A stretch of DNA of 64,000 nucleotides from Vampirovibrionales bacterium (GCA_029262635.1 JAJCZA010000005.1:1-64000), one strand, 5' to 3'. Shown: positions 25,172-33,691, counted from the stretch's first letter. Numbers and translations: made by a program. The notes: generated by a model not told the origin, from the sequence alone.

Positions 25172-27664
25172 TTAGGCAAAGAAAAAGACACTCTGCCGCA
25201 CCAAGGCCAGATCCAACGTGCCTTTGGGAGGCACCGGCGGAAGTTTTCGGGCATTGGGTTCGGAGAGTAGATCCAGCAGTTCCATTCGGAAGTGTTCCAG
25301 TACATCGTCCTGATACATCCGAACAAAGACCTCCCGGATATAGCAGGCGGAAACCTCCGTATCCGCTGCCAAGGTACCGTAGCTGTCATGCACCAGTGCA
25401 AACGAGTCGATGCCGTATTCACTGGCGAGATTCACATACAGGTGCAAGGCCGCCGCATCCATTGAGTGGACAAAGTTGGGGCTGATGCCGTTGGCCTGAC
25501 GCCGCTTGTCAATACTGTCCAGGTGTTCCCGGATACTCAGTCTCATATTGCGGATCAGGTTTCCGGCCAGTTTGGTCTTAATCCGGCGGGAACGGACATC
25601 TCGGTAAGCTTGTTGCACCGGGAAGCCGGAAGGGGTCATCCAGTTGACCGGCAAGCCTTCTTTCGCAGCCAGCGATGCCGCTTTTCTAAGCCAATCCATA
25701 ACCTGCCGGGCGGCCACCACCACTTCACCGATACTGTCCCAGACAATCCCGGCCAGGAAATCCGATGCCTCAAAGATGCGATCCCGCTCCCCTTGTTGAA
25801 ACGGGTTGTCCCGGTCTCTCAGCAGTTGGCGCAGTTCATCTTCGATATATTGGCGGCAAGCATGGCGGGTGCCGCCGTAAGGCAGGATCATGACCGGGCG
25901 TTTGGTCATCGTTCGGGTAATACCCAACGATAGCCAGCCTTCGGCCAGATCGCGTTTGGCATGGGGACGTTCCAGAATCTTGGCCAGCTTTTGCAGGGAT
26001 ACATCCGCCACCCGCTGGTAAATATCCTGGGGCTGATCGGATGGCACCAGATTGACGGCATGTCCGCCGGTTTCATCCCGGAGCATGGCAGAAAAGTGTT
26101 GCAAGCCGTTACAACTGCCATCGAGAGCTACCGGCAGATGGGAAACAAAGCCGTAACCTTCTTTCACATATCCAGCCCATTCAAAACAGAAGGCCAGAAA
26201 CTGCCAGCAATGGTTTCCGTTATCCGCCAGCGTCCAGAATCGGTTGGCCATCGGATCTTCCGCCGAAGCCAGAATGTCCGCCTCGTGATCCTTGACCCAC
26301 TGAACCCGATCTTCGAGGTTTACCTTGTCATAGCCGTAAATATTGGCGCCGTGAATGGCCAGCCACTTGGCCGCCGTCTCGTTACCGATGGGTTTGCCCT
26401 CGGCAAAGGTGAGCAGGGATTTTGCCACGTCCGGCCCTTGCGGGTTCAGGAAATGGGGTACGGCATACACCCGGCCCCGGAAATCCATACAGTGGGGAAA
26501 ATAGATCCGTGGCTCCTCCCGGAATTTATGGGCCAGATAAATAATCTTGCTGACCAGTAGCCTTTTGGAACGGTTGGTTACATTCGCATCATAGACACTG
26601 GCGGCTTCCCGCTTCCAATCTTTAAAAACAGCCTGTTGCGCCAAGGTCATGGCATTGTGTTTGAGTTCCGGCGGGAAAGGACAAGGACGGGGTTTTTGAT
26701 CGTCGCGAGACGGCAAGTCGCCAATCTCAAGATCCATTTCCCAGACCTGTTCCAGGACTGCCAACACCGGCGCATTAATTTTCCAGGGTGTCTTTTGAAT
26801 CCGATTAAGAGCCTGATACACCAGCGGCATCTCGATGTGATGCAGTTCATCCAGGTACGGGGTGTTATAGGTCTTGACCAGTTGCAAGCGGCCCGCCATT
26901 GCGCCGATATAGCCACCATTCAGTGGCGTTGTCCAGTCCCTGGGTTCCACCACCATCGGAAGGTAGGTGGGAGCGAGAAGTTCACACCGGGTGTTTTCAA
27001 TATCCAACCATTCCAGTGTTTTAGGGGTAGCGACCACATAATAGCGGCTGTTTTTAGGGGTATGCCATTTTTCATGAACCTCTATCAACCCCGTGGCCAG
27101 GCCGAACAGATCGAGCAGGATTTTGCCCACTTGGATTTTATCCGCCGTTGTCCAGGCTTCCCAAGACAAGCCCGCCTTGCTCATGGAATGAACCAGCACG
27201 GTGCGCTTGTATTCATACGAGGATTTCACCTTGACCCGGTTATACACTGCGTTGTAATAATCCGCCTTTTCGCTGTTGTAGAAGCGAAACCGGGCCTCGT
27301 CTTCAATGAGTTGCCCGATGTGAAAGGCGGAATGATTCAACGTTTGGCGCTTGGTCACACTATTGAGAATGGATTTAGCCGTCAGGAAGGCAATGACTTC
27401 CGGTTCCAGCAATTGCATATAGCCATAGGCAATGGGTTTTCGGCCTTTACTGGAATCAACCTCTTGGTAGTATGCCTCGATGGCTTCCACCATCGGATCA
27501 ATGGTTCCCTTCAATAAATGCAGCCCGGCCTTGGTGGAAGTCTCCAACTGGTTTTCTGCCGCCTTAGCAACCTGGTTGCGGTATCGTGTCACCGTCATAC
27601 CCTGCATCTCGTTTTCCAGCTTGTGTTGCTGGTTTTCTTTGGAACACACCATCTTTGTATTCAT
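25172..27664 (-). CDS. T7-type single-subunit DNA-dependent RNA polymerase
   Basis: DGSCNGLQHFSAMLRDETGGHAVNL, TMTKRPVMILPYGGT, PNFVHSMDAAAL, LVHDSYGT, C-terminal SVFFFA (cf. T7 DFAFA). Start at MNTKMVCSK chosen because the longer ORF start lies upstream of the promoter motif. Confidence 0.97.
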   Translation of the reverse strand: MNTKMVCSKENQQHKLENEMQGMTVTRYRNQVAKAAENQLETSTKAGLHLLKGTIDPMVEAIEAYYQEVDSSKGRKPIAYGYMQLLEPEVIAFLTAKSILNSVTKRQTLNHSAFHIGQLIEDEARFRFYNSEKADYYNAVYNRVKVKSSYEYKRTVLVHSMSKAGLSWEAWTTADKIQVGKILLDLFGLATGLIEVHEKWHTPKNSRYYVVATPKTLEWLDIENTRCELLAPTYLPMVVEPRDWTTPLNGGYIGAMAGRLQLVKTYNTPYLDELHHIEMPLVYQALNRIQKTPWKINAPVLAVLEQVWEMDLEIGDLPSRDDQKPRPCPFPPELKHNAMTLAQQAVFKDWKREAASVYDANVTNRSKRLLVSKIIYLAHKFREEPRIYFPHCMDFRGRVYAVPHFLNPQGPDVAKSLLTFAEGKPIGNETAAKWLAIHGANIYGYDKVNLEDRVQWVKDHEADILASAEDPMANRFWTLADNGNHCWQFLAFCFEWAGYVKEGYGFVSHLPVALDGSCNGLQHFSAMLRDETGGHAVNLVPSDQPQDIYQRVADVSLQKLAKILERPHAKRDLAEGWLSLGITRTMTKRPVMILPYGGTRHACRQYIEDELRQLLRDRDNPFQQGERDRIFEASDFLAGIVWDSIGEVVVAARQVMDWLRKAASLAAKEGLPVNWMTPSGFPVQQAYRDVRSRRIKTKLAGNLIRNMRLSIREHLDSIDKRRQANGISPNFVHSMDAAALHLYVNLASEYGIDSFALVHDSYGTLAADTEVSACYIREVFVRMYQDDVLEHFRMELLDLLSEPNARKLPPVPPKGTLDLALVRQSVFFFA

Positions 27665-27715
27665 CGTTCTAACTCCCTGGGTTTTGCTAACATCACCGGG
27701 AGAGACCGTTTTGCT

Positions 27716-27750
27716 CTCTATAGTGGTCCCTATTTCATCATCTGAATAAG
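27716..27750 (-). promoter_or_regulatory. Candidate cognate phage RNAP promoter in front of the RNAP gene
   Basis: Minus strand ...TCAGATGATGAAATAGGGACCACTATAGAG; shares GAAATAGGGACCACT with 33151-33183; core resembles the T7-type ATAGGG initiation region. Confidence 0.55.
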
Positions 27751-27909
27751 AGTCAGAATATGATGTTAAAGAGAGCAAAAAACGGGCAAAGCCCGGTAGA
27801 GAGCGGCTTTTAGTCGTAAAAACCTCTCTAATAGGGTTTTACCCGTTATGAAAGCGTTTTAAACCTTTTTATAGCCTATAAGCGGCTATTTGAATGGCTT
27901 TCAGGAATT

Positions 27910-28263
27910 TTATGCCTGTTTTCCCCTTAAAATACCGGCGATCCTCTCTTTCAGAAGTTTCCCCTTGTGGGTCAGGAAGGCGTTTTTGTAGATCCGGCTT
28001 TCCGGGTTCTCCAGGGTATAAAGCACCTCGTATCCCTGGTGATACCCACTGCCGTCATACCGTTCATTGGCCAGGGTATTGACATGCCGCGACGTTTTCA
28101 GGGAACTCCAGCCCATTCGCTCCCCCAAATCCGTCAGGGCATACTCATCCTTCTTACAGACCAACAAATACAGGATCGCCTGTTCCAGGGAGATTTTGGG
28201 AGACAGGACAAGGGAAAGTTCTTCCAGGCAATCAATCAGATTTTTAATTTCCGGTTCGGGCAT
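27910..28263 (-). CDS. Winged-helix (MarR-like) protein, paralog 1
   Basis: 117 aa; SLEQAILYLLVCKKDEYALTDLGERMGWSSLKTSRHVNTL...YKNAFLTHKGKLLKERI. Confidence 0.65.
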   Translation of the reverse strand: MPEPEIKNLIDCLEELSLVLSPKISLEQAILYLLVCKKDEYALTDLGERMGWSSLKTSRHVNTLANERYDGSGYHQGYEVLYTLENPESRIYKNAFLTHKGKLLKERIAGILRGKQA

Positions 28264-28399
28264 GGCAGGATCTCCCTTATCCGCAGTCAGAGAGTGATGT
28301 TATGTCGGAAGTATACCCACTATTGGAGAGCGGCAAACCTGTTCCGTTACAATGGTTTGCAAAAATCACCTATTCTACTGGGTTTCAGATGTTTTAAAA

Positions 28400-28747
28400 C
28401 TATTTTTCCCTTAAAATCCCGATAATATTCTCTTTCAACAACCTCCCCCTGTATGTCAGGAAGGCGTTTTTATAGATCCGGCTTTCTGGATCTTCCTGGG
28501 TGTAGAGCACTTCATACCCATCATGGTATTCTCTGCCGTCATACCGTTCGCTGGCCATCGTGTTGACTTGCCGGGAAGTTTTTAAGGGGTTCCAGCCCAT
28601 CCGTTCACCAAGCTGAACCAAGGGATACTGCTCTTTGGTGCAAACCAAGAGATACAGGATGGCTTGTTCCAGGGATATCTTGGGGGAAATCTCCTGGGAA
28701 AGCTTTTCCAGGCAGTCGATCAGCTTGTTGATTTCAGGTTCGGACAT
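28400..28747 (-). CDS. Winged-helix (MarR-like) protein, paralog 2
   Basis: 115 aa; SLEQAILYLLVCTKEQYPLVQLGERMGWNPLKTSRQVNTM...YKNAFLTYRGRLLKENI. Confidence 0.65.
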   Translation of the reverse strand: MSEPEINKLIDCLEKLSQEISPKISLEQAILYLLVCTKEQYPLVQLGERMGWNPLKTSRQVNTMASERYDGREYHDGYEVLYTQEDPESRIYKNAFLTYRGRLLKENIIGILREK

Positions 28748-28839
28748 GGGAGCCTCCTTTACTTACTCGGCCTATCAGAAACTGATATTACCTCAGATAT
28801 TATACCCGGAATCCCGGATCGGCAAACGTATCTGACCGG

Positions 28840-29214
28840 CTATTTTTTAGCCTTGTCCTTTAAAGCTGCAATCAATTTTTTCTTGATTTCTTTCCCCTTG
28901 GGTGTCAAAAACGCATTTTTATAAATGCGATGGTTGGAGTCGGTTTCGGTGTAAACAACGTTGTACCCTTCGTTTGCCTTACCACCAGCAAAACGTCGAT
29001 CCCCCAGTGCACTAACCTTACGGGAAGTATCCACCGTCCCTAGATCCAGTTCATCACCCAGTTCGGTTAAAGGGTACTCTTCTTTTAAGCAGATATGCAG
29101 AAAGATCAGGGTATCAAACAAGGGAATTTTGGGGGACAAGTCCTGGGTTAAAATCTCAAAACACTTGATCATCTTGGCAATTTCAGGTTCGTACATAGCA
29201 AGCTGGCCTTTCAA
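28840..29214 (-). CDS. Winged-helix (MarR-like) protein, paralog 3 (divergent)
   Basis: 124 aa; PLFDTLIFLHICLKEEYPLTELGDELDLGTVDTSRKVSAL...IYKNAFLTPKGKEIKKKL. Confidence 0.65.
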   Translation of the reverse strand: MKGQLAMYEPEIAKMIKCFEILTQDLSPKIPLFDTLIFLHICLKEEYPLTELGDELDLGTVDTSRKVSALGDRRFAGGKANEGYNVVYTETDSNHRIYKNAFLTPKGKEIKKKLIAALKDKAKK

Positions 29215-29283
29215 ACTTTGTTTAACTATATTACAAAGTTTAACATTTTTAGATGACTTGATAAAGAGAAAAACTCCCTCAAG

Positions 29284-29307
29284 CCAGGGAGTCTCTAAAC
29301 TCCCTGG
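29284..29307. repeat. Intergenic hairpin 1 (early operon)
   Basis: CCAGGGAGT-CTCTAA-ACTCCCTGG, perfect 9-bp stem. Confidence 0.7.
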
Positions 29308-29324
29308 GAGAAGGAATCAAGCCC

Positions 29325-29855
29325 TTAATACTCCTCCGGTAACAACACCACGGTTTGGTTTTTCGGATCATAGTTGCCAGGGCTTTCATTGATGGCCCAG
29401 AATTTCAGATTTTCCTTAAGGTCCGTATAGTCGATGGCTTGGCGGATCAAGACCTCTTCCCCCTTATTTTCTTCTGTTTTTAGCAGGGCATCCCGGATTT
29501 CTTGCTTGATGGTAAACAAGGCGGTCTTGTCCTCCTGATTCACCTGAACGGTCACGATCAGGAAGTAGTCCACATCCTTTCGCTTGGCCAGGGTTGGAAC
29601 ATAGGACGCCAGAACATCCAGCACCCAATAACACCGGTTTCTTTCAGAGAAGTTCATCACCCCACTGGTGGCCAGCCAGCCCTTTGCAAAGGGACTGAAC
29701 CGGTAGTAGGTATCGGCTTCATAGATCGGCGCTTCCGGTTCTTCCGGTGGCTCATCTTGCGTAGGACTCCATTTCAGCTTTGGTGGCGTAGGGCAATGCC
29801 AATGGCTGGCCGGATTAGCAAGATAGTCTTTCTTGAATTGTTCAAAGTTACTCAC
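29325..29855 (-). CDS. Hypothetical protein, possibly DUF6876-like
   Basis: 176 aa; FSPFAKGWLATSGVMNFSERNRCYWVLDVLASY resembles the DUF6876 pattern (tentative). Confidence 0.5.
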   Translation of the reverse strand: MSNFEQFKKDYLANPASHWHCPTPPKLKWSPTQDEPPEEPEAPIYEADTYYRFSPFAKGWLATSGVMNFSERNRCYWVLDVLASYVPTLAKRKDVDYFLIVTVQVNQEDKTALFTIKQEIRDALLKTEENKGEEVLIRQAIDYTDLKENLKFWAINESPGNYDPKNQTVVLLPEEY

Positions 29856-29910
29856 GGTTGGTTACTCCTATTGGTTGTTTGAACGGTCATAAAGAGGGGA
29901 TTCCCTCACG

Positions 29911-29934
29911 GCAGGGCGTCTCTAAACGCCCTGG
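29911..29934. repeat. Intergenic hairpin 2 (early operon), homologous to hairpin 1
   Basis: CAGGGCGT-CTCTAA-ACGCCCTG, same loop, covarying stem pair. Confidence 0.7.
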
Positions 29935-29949
29935 GTGAAGGAACCTTTC

Positions 29950-31023
29950 CTACTTCACCTGAACCGGCATTATCAAAGCCAGATAATGCGGATCATCCTC
30001 TCCGATCAGGATGGCCGGATGGAGCGGCTCACTCATAGACAGTTGCACCGTATCGCTTTCAATCACCTTGAGGGCATCCAGGATGTAAGCGTAATTGAAG
30101 GCGGTTGCCAGTGGCCCATCTTGACAGGATGCCCGGTAAGGCAGGGCAATCTCTGATTCCCCAATATCCGGTGTGCTGGTTTTCAGGGTGAGGGTGCCTT
30201 GCCCAAACTCAAAGCGGATCACGTTGGTTCGCGGGTTGGCAAAGGGTTTGATCTGGTTAATCGCCTTTTCCAGATCCGCTTTCTCAAACGTGACCCGGTG
30301 CTTTGTGTCCGATGGGTTTGGAATCAACTGGTTATAAAGTGGATACTGTCCATCCAGGGTACGGATGATAAAGTGAACCTTACCCATCCGTAGAGACGCC
30401 ATTTCAGGGGCAATCTCAAGGCGGATGGTTTCATCCTTGCAACCCTGCATGCTCTTGTGAAACGCGGCAAGGTACTGGCCGGGAATCACCGTTTCAAAGG
30501 GTTCATCCGATGTGATGGATGGATCGGTATATTTTCCAAGCCGTGATCCATCGGTGGACGCCATCTCTAAACCGGTTTGATTTACTTTTAGGCAGATCCC
30601 GGCCAGAACATTTTGGCTTTCCCGGTGGGCGGTACTATAGGCCAGTTTTTTGATGGCCGATAGAAACCGTTTGCCATCCAGAGTCAAGGCATGTTTCACA
30701 TCCAAGGCAGGAATTGCCGGATACTCCTCAACTGGCAAACCGTTCAAGGTTGTTTTCAGGGAACCGGCAACCACTTTCAGATGGTGGCCATCCTGTGAAA
30801 ACGTGACCTCATCAGATTTAACATTCTTAAGCAATTTGTCCAGTTGGAAAATGCTGGCCGTGGTATTGATGCCGGTTGGCATATCAACAATCGTCCAACA
30901 ATCCAGATCGGTTGTGATCATCTTGCCATTCAAAGCCACGTTGGCCAGAATGGGCTGAATAACCCGGTGGCAAGCACCGGCTTTCAAGATACTGATTGCT
31001 TGTTTGAGTTCTTTGGTTTTCAT
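29950..31023 (-). CDS. DNA polymerase III beta sliding-clamp (DnaN)-like protein
   Basis: 357 aa; AISILKAGACHRVIQPILANVALNG, LAGICLKVNQTGLEMASTDGSRLG, IIRTLDGQYPLYNQLIPNPSD, C-terminal YLALIMPVQVK (bacterial clamps end ...YVVMPMRL). Confidence 0.88.
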   Translation of the reverse strand: MKTKELKQAISILKAGACHRVIQPILANVALNGKMITTDLDCWTIVDMPTGINTTASIFQLDKLLKNVKSDEVTFSQDGHHLKVVAGSLKTTLNGLPVEEYPAIPALDVKHALTLDGKRFLSAIKKLAYSTAHRESQNVLAGICLKVNQTGLEMASTDGSRLGKYTDPSITSDEPFETVIPGQYLAAFHKSMQGCKDETIRLEIAPEMASLRMGKVHFIIRTLDGQYPLYNQLIPNPSDTKHRVTFEKADLEKAINQIKPFANPRTNVIRFEFGQGTLTLKTSTPDIGESEIALPYRASCQDGPLATAFNYAYILDALKVIESDTVQLSMSEPLHPAILIGEDDPHYLALIMPVQVK

Positions 31024-31045
31024 GGTTTGTTACTCCTCTTGTTAC

Positions 31046-31249
31046 TTACGCGCTATAAACGGATTCATCAAAAATTTCAGCCTCAAATTGCCGCTCCCTT
31101 GCGTTACCGCAATTCTGGCAATAGGCTTTTTTACCCAAGGGAAAATAGAAAATGTTTTCTCCCTTACGGATCTGGCAATGACAATCCGGGTTTCCACATT
31201 GCCCGGAAAACTTTGCCGTCATCCAAAATGGATCTTTTGAATATCGCAT
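31046..31249 (-). CDS. Small zinc-binding protein
   Basis: 67 aa; CGNPDCHCQIRKGE...AYCQNCGNARE. Confidence 0.6.
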   Translation of the reverse strand: MRYSKDPFWMTAKFSGQCGNPDCHCQIRKGENIFYFPLGKKAYCQNCGNARERQFEAEIFDESVYSA

Positions 31250-31339
31250 TGTGAGTTACTCCTGTTTTTTTTGACTGACACGGGAGGGTTGTCCCTCCCT
31301 TCAACCCCCAAGGCATGGGAACTGAAGGGAAGGGGTGGC

Positions 31340-32257
31340 CTAAGCCACCTCCTCCAGTGGTTGCGGTTGCTTGATGTCATCCGCTCCCTTGAGAATGAAT
31401 TGATGGGCTTTGCTGGCTTCGGTTGCCGCCTTGAAAATTGCCCGCTTGTCGTTTTTCAAAACCCGCAACCATGAGGCAATATAGGAATCGTGTTGAACGT
31501 TCCCTTCCAAGCCAAGATCGGCAAACAGGAACGCCGATCCCATTTCTGCTATGAGTTCCTCAAAAGCGTAGGACTCATCCCCAAAGCGTCCCTTGAAATC
31601 ACGCTCAAGCCGGGAATGGTGTCCCGTCCAATGGGTCATTTCATGGAACAGGGTGCAATAGTAATCCCCACCGGTTTTGAAGCGTTCCTTTTTGGGCATG
31701 TTGATGTAATCGAATGAAGGGGAATAACAAGCCCGGACGCCTAACGATTCAAACCGTAGATCGACGTTATTGGCTTGAATAATCCCTTCAATCCGTTGGA
31801 TGTCATCCCATGTTTGTTCCGGCTTTTTGATGTCCGGCTTGTCAATCTCGATCCCATCGCATTGATCCAGGTTAAAAACCTTGAATTGCCGTAAAAACGG
31901 GATGCGCTTCACATTGTTGGGATCGCCTTCCTTGGGATCGGCCACATCGGTAAAATTCCAGTACACAACGGTTGTGGCTTTTTCGCCTTTTCGGACGTTT
32001 CCGCCCATTTCAAGGGCTTGCTTGTAAGTGAGCCATCCACTGGAACCATATCCCTTTTCCTCTTTTGTCATCCAAAGGATCGGCACGTTGATCCCGCTAT
32101 AGCAACGGTTTAACTTGGCATTATGCGGCAAGCCCGTATGGCCACCGTACCGGGTTTGATCCCAAGGACATTTCCAGGGGCTTACACCTTGTTCCAGGGA
32201 AGCAATGATCTTGTTGGTGATCTCCTGATAGAGATCCGGTTTTGGCTTGTTTTTCAT
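31340..32257 (-). CDS. ArdC-like antirestriction protein (ssDNA-binding N-domain plus zincin metalloprotease domain)
   Basis: 305 aa; GVSPWKCPWDQ...RCYSGINVPILW...GYGSSGWLTYKQALEMGGNVRKGEKATTVVYW; YYCTLFHEMTHWTGHHSRLERDF...YAFEELIAEMGSAFL. Confidence 0.92.
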   Translation of the reverse strand: MKNKPKPDLYQEITNKIIASLEQGVSPWKCPWDQTRYGGHTGLPHNAKLNRCYSGINVPILWMTKEEKGYGSSGWLTYKQALEMGGNVRKGEKATTVVYWNFTDVADPKEGDPNNVKRIPFLRQFKVFNLDQCDGIEIDKPDIKKPEQTWDDIQRIEGIIQANNVDLRFESLGVRACYSPSFDYINMPKKERFKTGGDYYCTLFHEMTHWTGHHSRLERDFKGRFGDESYAFEELIAEMGSAFLFADLGLEGNVQHDSYIASWLRVLKNDKRAIFKAATEASKAHQFILKGADDIKQPQPLEEVA

Positions 32258-33150
32258 GGGTGTTACTCCTATTGTTTAACACTGTCTTATTATTTAACTT
32301 TGTTATATTTTTAAGGAAACAAAAAGCCCATTTCTAGGCTTATCATTGTTCAATAATATAACCTTGTTAAACTAATGAAATCATGCAAAATAACTTTCGT
32401 CAACCCCATGAAAAAATTTATTGTTCAACAATGGTTTTTTTGAACGCCGTAAAAGACGATTCCACCACATAGCGATCCAAGGCAAAATAGCCACGTTTCT
32501 TTTTGTTGCGCCGTGACTAAAAAGGGGCTTGCCCGTGTAGGACATCGGCGCTCAAGATAGAATTCTCCCAGTAAGGGAATACAGAGATAAATTTCTTTAA
32601 ACATTGGATTGTTACTCCATGATTAGCCTGCATATACCGTCTGTTACCCTGTTTATCGGTATTATTCCCGTATTCTTTAGGGTTTAAACGTCCACAATAC
32701 TGTGACAGTAAGGATTGTAGCCGTATCAGATCAAACAATAGATAAGGCAAAGGCAGGTAAAATAAAAAACAGGCTAATTCGTGATGGTATAGGCGTTATT
32801 CAATCGGTTAGTGAGTAGAAAGTGAGTAGTTTTCAATTCAGGCTAGGATTGTTCAAGCTTGTATAGGCTTTACTGGCAATGGTTTCAGGCATTAGACCTC
32901 ATTTTATACAAGGGTGAGGTGTTCTGATCTGCTAGGATTTATGGGGGCTATAGGGGGGCGGAGCGGGTTTCATTGTACGATATAGGCTTTCACAAATCTC
33001 TCCCAATTCTTTTGCGATCATTTTCGTTCGGTGTTGCCAGGTAAATGGGATGCCTTTGGCTTTTTCGTTTTCTGCTTTAGTTTAAGAGCATGTACTGGAA
33101 AAGCTATCTTATCTCTTTAATTTAACTTCTATATTTCATGCTGTTTTGGC

Positions 33151-33205
33151 TCCTCCTACAGTGGTCCCTATTTCATATTCTGATATAGGGACCACTGTAG
33201 GAGGA
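33151..33205. promoter_or_regulatory. Perfect 21-bp inverted repeat, candidate divergent phage RNAP promoter pair at the early/late boundary
   Basis: TCCTCCTACAGTGGTCCCTAT (33151-33171) and its exact reverse complement ATAGGGACCACTGTAGGAGGA (33185-33205), 13-nt spacer. Confidence 0.7.
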
Positions 33206-33211
33206 CAAACG

Positions 33212-33460
33212 ATGCAAGAAAAGAATTTTCCACTCATCCCCAAGCCACTCCTGGATGAACTCAACGAACGTTACCCGGAACGATCTGCCGAAAGCGAATG
33301 GTCAGATCGGGATATCTGGATCAAGTCCGGCGAACGCCGGGTGATTCGTTTCCTCAATGAAATGTATAAACGCCAGAACGAGAACATCCTGGAGGCCCCG
33401 TTCGGGGCTTTAGATAGGGCCGGAGCGTCAATTCTGAATACTTCGGAGGAAAGCAAATAA
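33212..33460 (+). CDS. Hypothetical phage protein, first gene of the structural operon
   Basis: 82 aa MQEKNFPLIPKPLLDELNERYPERSAESEWSDRDIWIKSGERRVIRFL...; RBS TAGGAGGA lies in the inverted repeat. Confidence 0.65.
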   Translation: MQEKNFPLIPKPLLDELNERYPERSAESEWSDRDIWIKSGERRVIRFLNEMYKRQNENILEAPFGALDRAGASILNTSEESK

Positions 33461-33682
33461 ATGTGCACATCCAAACCCAAGGTTCCCAAGATTAAGCCGG
33501 TAAAACCACCGGAACTGCCACCACCTCCCCCAGCGCCGGAACCGACGCCTGAAGCACCCGTTCTCAACGACGACAAACGCAAGCGAAAAGATCAGAAGAA
33601 AGCCAAGCGCTCAGGAACCCGTAGTTTAAGGATCGATTTGTCCATTCCCAGTTCCGCAACCGGAATCAATATCCCGAACTAG
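33461..33682 (+). CDS. Small proline-rich phage protein next to portal (T7 gp7.3-like position)
   Basis: MCTSKPKVPKIKPVKPPELPPPPPAPEPTPEAP...SGTRSLRIDLS. Confidence 0.6.
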   Translation: MCTSKPKVPKIKPVKPPELPPPPPAPEPTPEAPVLNDDKRKRKDQKKAKRSGTRSLRIDLSIPSSATGINIPN

Positions 33683-33691
33683 GGCTAACTC

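Noticed and set aside
26636-27517. 293-aa ORF on plus strand antisense to RNAP
   Set aside because: Shadow ORF of the well-supported RNA polymerase gene; no domain signature.
32422-32520. Coding-like relic on minus strand (SRRNKKKRGYFALDRYVVESSFTAFKKTIVEQ*)
   Set aside because: Preceded by an in-frame stop and lacks a start; possibly a gene remnant but unsupported.
32517-32750. ORF 77 aa on minus strand in the inter-arm region
   Set aside because: No recognisable domain, composition not convincingly coding, lies in a regulatory region.
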